Shown here piece by piece: positions 20,695 through 30,136 of a DNA stretch of 64,000 bases. Position 1 is the first letter of the stretch, and every line of letters begins with the position of its first letter. The translations under genes were made by a program, and so were the position numbers. The notes under the pieces are model-generated. The model ran no database searches, was not told where the DNA came from, and saw nothing but the letters and a program-made list of their open reading frames with translations. Location: positions 530,158 to 594,157 of the forward strand of contig RDEW01000029.1 of assembly GCA_011109175.1 (NCBI GenBank), given 5' to 3'. This stretch comes from Dicyema japonicum (Eukaryota; Dicyemida; Rhombozoa; Dicyemidae).

Positions 20695-22207
20695 AGTCTT
20701 GGATGTGATCACCAGATTAAAGAGCTCACGGGCGTGCGGGCCTGACAAAGTATCTTTTATTCACCTAAAACACCTAAGCCACTAGCAATTGGCTACCTCA
20801 CGCATATATACAATCTGTCCATTAACTATAATATTATTCCTAAGATTTGGAAGAATTCTATCATCAGACCGATATTGAAGGCTGGGAAACCAGAGACAGA
20901 ACCTGCATCCTACAGGCCTATTTCCGTTACCAGCACACTGTCAAAAATTATGGAGAAACTTGTATTATCAGTCATTATTCCGTATCTTCCGCGTCCTATA
21001 TTTCAACATGGTTTCCTCCGCGGTAGGTCCACCGCTACATACTTGGCAACTTTATCGCAGTTCATTGCCGACGGTTTTAACACCCATCCTCCGCCTCACA
21101 AACGCACAATCTTGGTTTCTATTGACATCAACAAAGCCTTTGACACTGTTTCGAGGAAAATCTTGGTTGGAAAAATTTTTTCTACTAATATTCGTCCGAA
21201 TGTGAAATTATGGCTGGCCAACTTTTTGTCTGGAAGACGTGGAAGAGTAGTCAGTGGTGATCTCAGATCTAGATCACGATTACTACCGAACGGGGTACCC
21301 CAGGGGTCTCCACTTTCACCAATTCTATTCAACCTTTTCCTACACGACCTACCTAATGATGGAGACGAAGATTCCCTGTTATTATCCTACGCAGACGACG
21401 TAGTCATTGCAATACGGAACCGCTCGACTCAAGTCGCATCCCTTAAAACTCAGACAAAATTGAACATTCTCCACGATTGGATTGCTGGCAATCGATTAAC
21501 GATTTCTGCAACCAAGTCTATCTGTTCCACATTCACGTCGGACCGTTGTTCCAAGGATGAACCGAGTCTTTTCATTGGTCCCACTAGGATTCCAGTGACA
21601 AAGTCCCCCATTGTCCTTGGAGTCAAGTACGACAGCCTTCTCAAATTCAACTCCCACGCAACTGACATGATCACCAGGGGCCTCCAGAAAGTTAACGTTA
21701 TACGCGCCCTTGTTCGGAGGACCACGAGGAACATGGACTTTTCCGTTTCTACACTCTACCAACAAACAATCGCGCCTGCCATTGAGTATGCCTCCGTTGC
21801 ATGGAGATTCGGGCTATCGGAGTCTTTGGTCCAAAGAATCAACTCGATATACCGGAAAACAATCAGTATGCTTTCCCCACGTAATGGATCAACAGTCGAC
21901 CCACTACTCATGGAAGCTAAGATCCGTAGTCGTGGCTCCGGATTTCTTCGCCTCTGTGAGGAAGATGGAAATCTGCTTCGCCTAATCCTTCCCATGGCAA
22001 GAGAAAACCGATTGGATAAGAAATTCCCCTCCCCGATCGGATTCCTCTGCAAGACCGAGAGAAGGCTCTTCCGGAAAGTAGTGAGGACGATGGAGGATCA
22101 CAGACGTCGAATGGCACAAGTGATTACGAGGACTGGGATCACCTAACTGTCTGACTCTTTTGTCTTTCTTTCTCGGTGTTCCCGGGGTTATTAAAATAAA
22201 TAAATAA
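20695..22207 (+). mobile_element. LINE family B with a long intact RT frame
   Basis: Reverse transcriptase of a non-LTR retrotransposon (Jockey/CR1 broad group). From 20695 it reads DVITRLKSSRACGPDKVSF. One frameshift lies near 20775, and then the frame is open to TAA 22146. Motifs in order: IIRPILKAGKPE, ASYRPISVTSTLSKIMEKL, ILVSIDINKAFDTVSRK, LPNGVPQGSPLSPILFNLF, the catalytic YADDVVIAIRNRS, SPIVLGVKYDSL, then thumb and C-terminal region ending TRTGIT. No RNase H or endonuclease remains, so the 5' half is gone (5' truncation). The 3' end TTCTTTCTCGGTGTTCCC plus GGGGTTATTAAAATAAATAA is shared with the S1 SINEs. It is the best preserved RT of this family here and probably recent. Confidence 0.88.
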
Positions 22208-22291
22208 ATTAATTAATTCTGACGCGTATTGATGATCCAACGACCGATAAAATTTGTTTTAAATAATAAATTAATAATAATAATAATAAAA

Positions 22292-22639
22292 ATGAATTTT
22301 ATATTAACATTTCAGTCGAGCATGTGGTCCGTTTTATATAGAAGAATGAACGACGCCGCATTCATTGGAAGGATGAAAAAATACTGTCTAATTAATGAAT
22401 CAGACGAGTATTATATTCGTGTAATTAATAAATACAAGCAGTTATGTGATCCTCTTACCCACGTGGATACCAAAGATGTGGAATGTTTGTATTTCCCTAA
22501 TGAGGCTGACCAGTAATGCTGGGATTATTTCAGGAAAATGAAATTTCATTCTGATGAGGGGAACATGAATACAGGAAAAGCCGAGATTTTTAAAAACTCT
22601 ACAAATAGATTTGATGACTATTTCTTAGTTAAAAAGTAA
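22292..22639 (+). CDS. Small two-exon gene of unknown function
   Basis: The frame from ATG 22292 (MNFILTFQSSMWSVLYRRMN) runs through SDEYYIRVINKYKQLCDPL and ECLYFPNEADQ. A 21-nt GT-AG intron at 22513-22533 splits the CAG codon and leads into KMKFHSDEGNMNTGKAEIF and RFDDYFLVKK, then TAA at 22639. The product is about 108 residues, basic, without a membrane helix. A later ATG at 22322 (MWSVLYRR) would also work. The intron of typical size and the lack of stops argue for a real gene. The MW start and YY/YF-rich middle faintly recall small complex I assembly proteins of the NDUFA12/NDUFAF2 kind, which is not enough to name it. Confidence 0.5.
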
Positions 22640-22649
22640 TTATATGTGC

Positions 22650-23215
22650 AAAACCTTTTTTCCAGCAGTCCCTTCCTTTGTGTGTACTAATCGATAATTC
22701 CCGACTATCCTAGCCAACTTTTTTTGAGAACTTGCAATTTCATAAGAGTTTATTTACCTTTGGTCCCTTCAAGTGAAGGAAATTGGTGGTTGACAATAAG
22801 AAACTACCAAAAGTTGACGCTTTCAGAGATCTGTCTAATATATCTGATGTGATGGGAGAAATCAAGAGCGGTCCATGACAAGGGGAGTTATTGACCTGCA
22901 ACTTCCTTGCTACAACATCAGTAAAATGAGACGCCAGCTCCACAAGAAGACAGAATTTTGGTGGACGTGAAGATTCCTCTTAAGCGACTTGCTTGGGGGA
23001 CCCTCAGATTTGAATGAGGCCATGATATTTCATAAGAACTTTTGTTGTCTTATTGATTCTCATTTTCATGTCACAAGACTCTAGATTTATCGGGAAGCTA
23101 AATGTTCCGGAATTTAAGAATTCTCTAAAATTAGCATATTCAATGAGATTGTTCCACTGCAATAGAAGTAGCGGGACATTTAGAAAATTGTAATATATCG
23201 CTAATAAATAATAAC
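22650..23215 (-). CDS. Candidate minus-strand exons, one or two small genes
   Basis: Two coherent stretches. (1) ATG at about 23023 opens MASFKSE. A 23-nt GT-AG intron (GTCCCCCAAGCAAG...TTAAG) leads into EESSRPPKFCLLVELASHF, TDVVARKLQVNNSPCHGPLL and TFGSFLLSTTNFLHLKGPK. A further open piece reads KLARIVGNYRLVHTKEGTAG, joined by an intron I could not place. (2) Just upstream, after a TTGCAG acceptor, WNNLIEYANFREFLNSGTF to KYHGLIQI and stop could be the last exon of another gene. Neither is recognised. Coding potential is inferred from lack of stops and intron-like gaps only. Confidence 0.35.
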
Positions 23216-23863
23216 AAAGTTGAAATTTTTATAAGAATTTATCAAAGTTTTATATAATTAAAGTCCGACCCCGTTTCGGGGTATTTTTCTTTTGGAGTCT
23301 ATTTTCCATCATTAATTTCCAAATTTGGAAATTTTCTGGATCCCCAAACCGGGGGAAAGACATAAATTTTTGATCACAAAGTATTTGAAATATTCCAGAA
23401 ACTCAGAGAACAAGATTTTCCAATATCAGGGCTATTCATTAAAAAATAGGCTTTATTGTTGCATTAAAAATTGGATTTAATTCTTTCAAAGGATCTAATG
23501 GTTTGCTAGATCGATTTAAGGTCAGACATGAACTAAATTTTAAAACAATATGCGGCGAAAAAGATTCCTGCAATTTATCCCACATAAATGCCTATTTTAA
23601 TAAATTTGAATGTTATCCCAAATTAGTGCTGAAATCCAACTTTACGCCAGTTCACTAAAGCAGCCAATATTAATCACATCCAGCCCTATAAACTATGCTC
23701 TATTATGACGCATACAGAAAAGGGAACAGCCTAATAGTCACAATAAACCCTCTTAATTGATAGAATCAGGTAAACCAGTCTTTTATATCAGTCAACACAA
23801 ATCCAATACAAGAGTAGTTTTACCAAAAATAAGAAAATATAGAATAATATGTCAAAAGATAAA
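23216..23863. repeat. Intergenic, with a CCCC-rich TIR-element remnant at 23264-23365
   Basis: At 23264-23365 sequence such as GACCCCGTTTCGGGG, TTTTCCATCATTAATTTCC and AAATTTGGAAAT matches the interior of the TACAGT element (reverse complement of about 13815-13910). The end CCCCAAACCGGGGG forms an inverted partner. The TACAGT tips are not preserved. The rest of the interval is featureless. Confidence 0.5.
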
Positions 23864-25606
23864 TCATATTTTTGGACCAACTTGTACTTTAGGGGACACG
23901 AAAAGTTGGGTAATAACATCTACCATATTTGGGTAAACAGCTTCCCTCTAAAAGTAGAAAATACGACTAAACCTCAAACTCAGTCAACAACAACTTTTTC
24001 ACGACTTTACACAACACATCATTTATGCTTATCTCACCGACTTTGGGCTTCACCGCCAAATACAGTTTTGGACTCGTCTTGAACCCAAACCACAGTCTGT
24101 CTGTAGGCGGGTTGGGGAGATTCATAGTCATCGTCCCTTCCAATCCAGTCACTTCCACATCCAAGATTAGTGGAGTGTTGGCGATATTCTCCATCGAGTT
24201 TTTCACTAACCGAATTTCCAAAGCACGTTTGAAATATGAGGACGATCTTACCTTTTTCAAAATACGTGAGGATCTCTTATCAGTGGGATATTCTGCATCA
24301 TCATAATTAGAGGAGCCTTCCTCCATCAATTTAAACAGATTGACACGTGTCTGCAACTGAATGCGGAATCCGCCACCATAAAACAGGTCAAAATCCAGCC
24401 ACAATCCCATTCCGTCGAACTGGGGTTTGTGAAGTTTCATAATCTCGGGAAAATTGGTCCCAATCTCCACAGATTTAACGTCAATCCCATCAATTATTGA
24501 CGGGAGGTCCATATTTTTGAATTTGTGTTCAATTTTTCTGCAGAAATTTTCCCTCCAAAAGTTGGAAGTACAAATATGGTAAAACATTCTTCTAGTGAAC
24601 ATATTCAGCCAGTCCGCGGCTGTGTCCATCAGAGAAGGAGTAGATCCCATGAAAGCCATAAAGTCAGCTATTCTCTGAGCGGCTTCTCTTTCATCTGGCA
24701 CGTGGTCACTCTCGTAGTAAGGAAGTCCACCTTGAACGGTCTTTTCCAACAAAATACTGTTGATTGACTGGATGGATGGAAAAATGGAGGACCCAGCTGA
24801 AGTAGCCGAGGAAAGTCTTCGATACCATACTTCCTTTGATCTCTGAGAAGAGAAGAACAGGTAGAAGATCGGTCCTGGACTTGTATCAACGCAGACTGGG
24901 TGTTTCTTAGACCAGAACTTCCTCTCGTTAAGGTTAGATGGTAGAAGGTAAATTGAAGCGTCCGTTATGGATATTTTCCGCCGTTGAATAAATTCCGCGG
25001 TCCTGATGTCGGTTTTGACGTTTCGGGGGTCGATGTTAAGTCGAGGATATGAAATCACCATCAATTCGTCACAAAATTCAGTAAACACGGCAGTCCTTGA
25101 AGTGTTCTCGTTCGTCTGTAAGGTCATCCACTCTTGCAATGGGGGACACTGAGTCATGGATGAGTTTGCGATGGAAGGTTGTGTCTGAATTGAGTTCCTT
25201 TTCTCTAGCTTTTCGTTGAAATAAGCTTCCTCGATATTGTCCACAATCACTTCGGCAGCAAAAGAGAGAATCAGCAGTCCAAGGAAGAAAGTGAAGGCTG
25301 TTCCAATAAAAACCCACAGAAGAAATGAGGAAGTGGCAAAATGAAGAGAAACATCATCGCAACCACGAGGTATAAATATACTGTAGAGATATTGTAGCTT
25401 CCATCAGGAATGGGGTCAGTTGGCTGCGGGATGTTGTCCAGAGGTAGAGTATGGTCGACCAATGGGAGATTCCACGAGACGGACTCATCTGGCGAGTAGT
25501 GAACGCTCCCAACAAAGTCCGTCCTAATTAAAGCGTGTTGGATACGACGGGGGAGAACGTTGTAAAGTGAGGAGGAAAAATACTTCAAATATGAATATTT
25601 GTACAT
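23864..25606 (-). CDS. TEX2: TEX2-like SMP-domain lipid-transfer protein of ER contact sites
   Basis: TEX2 is an ER membrane protein whose SMP domain carries lipids at membrane contact sites. The ATG at 25606 gives a soluble N-terminus of about 75 residues, then a hydrophobic hairpin (about 76-113: YLYLVVAMMFLFILPL, FFLGLLILSFAAEV). A PH-like region follows, then the SMP domain from about residue 320 (AADWLNMFTRRMFYHI, NMDLPSIIDGIDVKSVEIG, GMGLWLDFDLFYGGG, PLILDVEVTGLEGTMTMNLP, PPTDRLWFGFKTSP). Introns lie at 25298-25317 (20 nt, inside the membrane hairpin) and 23948-23972 (25 nt), and both keep the frame. The stop TGA is at 23864. The length is about 565 residues, half of vertebrate TEX2, because the long disordered N-terminal part is missing. 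Only two introns in 1.7 kb is low for this window. Confidence 0.93.
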
Positions 25607-26410
25607 TTATTTAGCAGCAGAGATAAATAAAATCGTAAATTGACCACAACATAATTGATTTTAATAATAAATTTATATATTTATTATTATTTTTAAATGT
25701 TCCATTTTTTATTCGAAAAGAAATTATGAACTTTTAATTTGAACTTTTTGAGTGGGGGTGCTTTGTAAAAATTTTGTTAGTAAATTGTTTGTATACTTTT
25801 ATTTCTGGTGAATTTATTCTTGAACCGTTAGTCACTAATTACTCGAATACATTCGAACGCAATGTGTTGCCAATAATAATCACTTTTTTTACAGAAAATA
25901 GAACATTCTGGAACGATCTTTCAAAGTCATATACTAGTAATTAATGCTAAGTAGATTGATCCCTTTTACAACTTTTATAGAAATGCAGTCTCAATCGACC
26001 ACCTCTTTTTTTATCCCTCCCTTTTTTCTATCAACGAAGCGATTTGGGTCCTATGATCATGAGGTTTCGGTTGCTTGGCTTGAAGACGAATTATCCTTCA
26101 ACCCGTATTGTAGGTATCCTAACGATTGGAATTTACCTTCATCTCTAAATTGTTATCAGAATTGACGGTCGATTTTTGACATTGATAGCGTAATAATGTT
26201 TGATAAGAGATGTTATTGACCTGAAACATACGAAATCACTTATTTTAATGGATGATCCAATATTGCCTTCGAGAGTTGATACCTTTTTCTTATTCCACTA
26301 CTAAAGAAGTAAATCATAAGCAAAGTCAGATTCCTTAATGGTTATCGATACCTATGAAAGTAAGAGCGTTTTGCTAAAATCAATCTCTGATGAGTTAACC
26401 ACTACGACCA
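25607..26410. other. Upstream of TEX2, no gene seen
   Basis: Very AT-rich up to about 25950, presumably the 5' flank of TEX2. A 73-codon plus-strand frame (25944-26165) has no domain. No element ends are seen before the RTE tail at 26415. Confidence 0.3.
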
Positions 26411-26414
26411 ATTA

Positions 26415-28640
26415 TTATTATTAAGCACAGCGCAAAACAAAGTTAGTAAAGTTATCTGTGCCACCATCTCCTGGATGAGTTTTGTTAATCGCTTCCAGTT
26501 CCCTCTGTTCCTCGATAGGTCCCTCAAGATCATCTCCCACTTTCTATTTCAGGCGTTGTGAGTGCCAGGTAGAAGATTTGTACAGTAAAACCGGTTTTAC
26601 GAACATATTGTATAATTTGATTTTTAAAGAGGCAGAAATTTGTTTACCTCGTAACGATACGTTCTTTAGTATTTTAAGAGCGAAAGCTGCTAGTGATTTC
26701 TTCGTAGTATGTCTTCTGTATCTCCTAAAAGAGTGCAAAGATTCTTCGTATGCCTCCATTTTTCCCCGTGTCGTTGTTCGTATTGCCTTACTATAGTATA
26801 TTCTGTTTTCTCGGTGTTAATTTTTAGAAATGATTTTTCAAATTTTTTGGCCAATTTGTCGATAATACCTTCTAATTGGTGGTCTGTCGCCGTAAGATCT
26901 ATGTCATCTGCGAAGATGACTTCCGTTATATGTCTGGGGATATTATCTCTGGCCTCTCGTAGGGTAGCCTCCAGATATGTGATGAATAAAACCGGGAATA
27001 GGGCCTCTCCTTGGGGGTGCCCTTGATTGTTCCGAATACTCTAGATTTCTGATTTCCGAGCTGGATGAATAGTTGAATGAAGGAGAGTAGATAACGAATT
27101 ATTCTGATGCAATCTTCCTCGAGTAGTGGTGTTAATATTTGTGTCATCTGGACTGCTGAGTGACTCAAATGCCTTAAAAAGGTAGATTCCCATTATGTGG
27201 TACTCCTCTTTATATTTTTGGCATGAAGCACACATCCATTTGTGGCTCCAAACGGCATCGGAAGTTGATCTTCCAGAGACAAACCCATTTTTGCTAGCTC
27301 CGATAAATCCACGTAGTGGGGCTTTTATTCTGTCCAGAGCGATTAGCGATAGAAATTTGCGCAGTGAGTGAGTTGAGTGTATGATTGGTCTTAAGCTGTT
27401 TAGCTTTCCTTTTTCCTTCCCCGTTTTATGTAAGGAGATTAATTTTCCGATTCCAATGTTAATTCTGGAGTGTTCCTCAAATGTGAGTAATGAGTTTTTG
27501 AAACTCTCCAGAAGCGTATTTTATGAGCTCTGCGTTAACATTATCTGGGTCTGGAGCTTTTGAGTTGTTTAGTCTGGTCACAGATTTTTTAACTTCAGTT
27601 AAAGTTATTTCTGGTGATAGCTCTCTGGAGAATCTATCAAACGGATAAAGAGTTTCTTCGTTTTCAAAATTGAAATATTTTTCGAAGTAATCAGCTATGA
27701 TGTCTGTGAGTTCCTGGTTGTTGTAAATGGTTCTTCCGAGTTCATCATGAACTGTTAGATTTTCAGATTTTTTCTTTCTGGCTAGCATCTTTACAGATGC
27801 ATACATTTGCGCTTGTGTTTGTACTTTCCTACTTCATTTTCAAGGTTTTGTAGCTCCGTTTCGTGGTTTATCTGATATTTTTCTTGATTTCTCGCATAAT
27901 TTTGTTTCTTTGGATTTTAACTCAGTTGCTTTCACTTGGTTGCTGGTGTTCATGCATTTGATAAAGAGATTCTTTTGTAAATACGAGAGGTGATCTATAT
28001 GTGGGTCGTGTAATTTTTTGAAGGTTTTGGAAATTGTCCCAATCGTGTGATTAGCCACTGATTTTATTTTTTACGAGTTTATTCCATAAACTTCCAGCAG
28101 GTAGATTGAGATTGATCGGTTCTATGGTTTGTGATATTTTAGCTGAATAGTTATTTCTGTGGACAGGATTGTTTCTTAAGAGTTCGACTGCGTATCTAAC
28201 TTCTCTGTGTCTGTTTTTGACTCTGTTAATCCAAAATCTTCTCTTTAGGAGAAGTTTTGATTACCAATAGTTTATGGTCACTCGATGTTGGCGTTCCTCC
28301 ATATGTTCGGGCATTTGAGAGTAGGGCTTTCTGTGATTGTCGACACAGAATGTAGTCAATTTGGTTATATATTTTGATTACATGTCCATCTGAGTCTCGG
28401 CGTTCTCCAGTCCAGGTCGTGATATGCCTTGCAGCGTGCTGGAATGCTGTGTTGCAATGAATAAATTGTGGCCATCGTTGCTCCAGACATGTTCTCCGAC
28501 CTCTCGCATGGGTACCCATGAAGCTCAGTTCTCGTGCCTTTTTTTCGACCTTCGCGTTCCAATCTCCACTTATGTAAAGTAGATATTTCCATAAGGGTTA
28601 AGACTAATGCTCTAGTAAATAGTAAACTCATTCGACATAT
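26415..28640 (-). mobile_element. RTE-type LINE, endonuclease and RT, 5' truncated and mutated
   Basis: Read on the minus strand. An endonuclease part (GDWNAKV, ARHITTWTGERRDSDGHV, NQIDYILCRQSQKALL, SSDHKLLVIKT) is followed by a linker and then the RT: SENLTVHDELGRTIYNNQEL, RLNNSKAPDPDNVNAELIKY, a block giving QLGNQKSRVFGTIKG with PQGE in another frame, the catalytic FADDIDLTATDHQLEG, and C-terminal LYNMFVKPVLLYKSSTWHS. The 3' end is TGCTTAATAATAATAATTGG, a TAA-repeat tail like the one at 47420. RTE elements have one ORF with endonuclease and RT and no RNase H, as here. Several frameshifts are present. FADD in place of YADD is typical of the clade. Confidence 0.85.
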
Positions 28641-29370
28641 TCAAAGGTATCACTGGACACATCCTATTGGCCCGTATCTATGTCGGGTACCAGCCTCAAA
28701 ATGTGATTTGGTATCCATGTCATTTATACTTTAATACTTTATACTTTTTGAAAGTAAATTTTCGACCTCTTCTAACAAGGATTAACTCAGTGGTGCTCTG
28801 GAAACTCAACTTAGAAAAATAATTGCTTGGTAATTTTTATAATTAAAAGTTTTCTGATTGACCGACATCATTAATAAGTTGGGAATCGACTTTCCCCAAG
28901 GTATATACAGTCAGCGTGCTATCATCTTTTTTATTCAATATAAATAGGCAATTGACAAAAAATATTTAAAAGCCATTTATCTTCCACCATAGTCACTGTA
29001 ACCCAAGAAACACCCCTATAATTAGTCAGTTATCACGGTCACACAGAGTAAGAGAACCCAATCATAATTGTGAGACACTCCCATAGTTCCTCAAAGAAAA
29101 GAGTCCCCCCGATATAGAGAAAAAACTTCCTTTAATAGTAATATTGGTGGACAGAAAGCCACCTTACTCGCGAAGAAAACTACCTACATTATCAGCCAGC
29201 AGAACCAATCTATCTCCTTTACAAGCAATTACTAAATAGATGACTTGGTAGTGACAACGGGCGATATTTGTTTGAGAAGAATTACCGAAATTAGTGTTAA
29301 TTTAAATATTTTTTATTTTAATAAAACCAGGTCAATAAATAGATATAAATTTAAATAAATATTAGACAAC
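28641..29370. other. No supported gene
   Basis: Spacer between the RTE element and an S2 SINE. Frames are short and unmatched. It may include the eroded 5' end of the RTE element. Confidence 0.3.
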
Positions 29371-29376
29371 TGGAGG

Positions 29377-29702
29377 ATTGGGGGCATAGTGGTTAGGTGT
29401 CGGGCTAAAGTGACTTAGGTTAAGGTTCGATTCGCGCTGCTGTTCACCTGGTTGATGGTTCTACGCATCTATGATGCTAAAAGGGTTTGACGAGTGACGC
29501 CGTCATCAGTGGATACTCACTGCGGAACTGGATTGTCTAGAAAGGACCCACACACAAGAAAAAGAAAAAAAAAAATGAAGATCATTCCTTGGTTCTACGA
29601 TTAGTTAAAATTAACTGTTCTTTACCTAAATAAAGTGTGTGTCCTGCCTATGCGGAGCTATAAATATTATGGCTCTAGTGAAAAGGCTGTTTATTATTAT
29701 AA
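29377..29702 (+). repeat. tRNA-headed SINE (family S2), best copy
   Basis: The head reads GGGGGCATAGTGGTTAGGTG (A box) and, about 40 nt on, GGTTCGATTCGCGCTG (B box), as in an internal pol III promoter derived from a tRNA. The body has GATGGTTCTACGCATC, GACGAGTGACGCCGTCATC, CTTGGTTCTACGATTAG, AACTGTTCTTTACC and CTGCCTATG-CGGAGC. It ends in TTATTATTATAAC. Other copies lie at 39743-39990 and 56795-57070 (minus), and at 17878-18170 and 17160-17345 (plus, worn). The cloverleaf is not complete, so it is not a tRNA gene. Confidence 0.85.
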
Positions 29703-29851
29703 CTTGAGGATTAAGCGAAAATGGCTTCATTTTCTTCAAAAGTTTGGACATCTGGATACTTATATGAGTCCCAGTAACTTTTTTATTTGATATTCGTTGT
29801 CATTCTTCAATTATTCCGAGGGCGACCATTAGATTAATTATCATTGATTCA

Positions 29852-30062
29852 TCATTCTTTTCCCAATTTTCCCATTTGATACAACGCCCACGTGGGATAC
29901 AAGTGGCACTCGTCCTCCATATAAGGATCTCGTAAGTGGTTTCCAGTACCATAACCAGGCAATTCAATAAATAAATTAGGTGACTCTTGATTGATGCCAA
30001 GTTTTTCGATGTTAGTTCTCGCTAATTTTGTCCCCCAGGCGGGACAACCATAGCTGAATTAT
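29852..30062 (-). CDS. Candidate small gene or terminal exon, divergent from BLTP2
   Basis: The minus strand reads CPAWGTKLARTNIEKLG, INQESPNLFIELPGYGTG, NHLRDPYMEDECHLYPTWAL and YQMGKLGKE, then TGA at 29852. The frame is open for about 70 codons and has protein-like composition. A TTTAAATAATTCAG acceptor-like sequence sits just upstream, so this may be the last exon of a gene whose start I cannot see. Only about 75 bp separate it from the BLTP2 start on the other strand. The family is not recognised. Confidence 0.4.
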
Positions 30063-30136
30063 TTAAAACTTTTGTGTTTGTTTTTTAATTTAAAAAATAT
30101 TAATTCAAAACTTAAATATATGTTAATATATGTGAG

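Noticed and set aside
21096-22117. Several frames on the minus strand of the family B LINE (e.g. 21450-21765, 21756-22052)
   Set aside because: They mirror the intact RT reading frame on the plus strand.
24025-24306. Plus-strand frames opposite TEX2
   Set aside because: Antisense shadows of the SMP-domain exon.
29381-29450. tRNA-like sequence with A and B boxes
   Set aside because: The acceptor and anticodon stems do not close and the same head precedes a repeated body at several sites, so it is a SINE head and not a tRNA gene.
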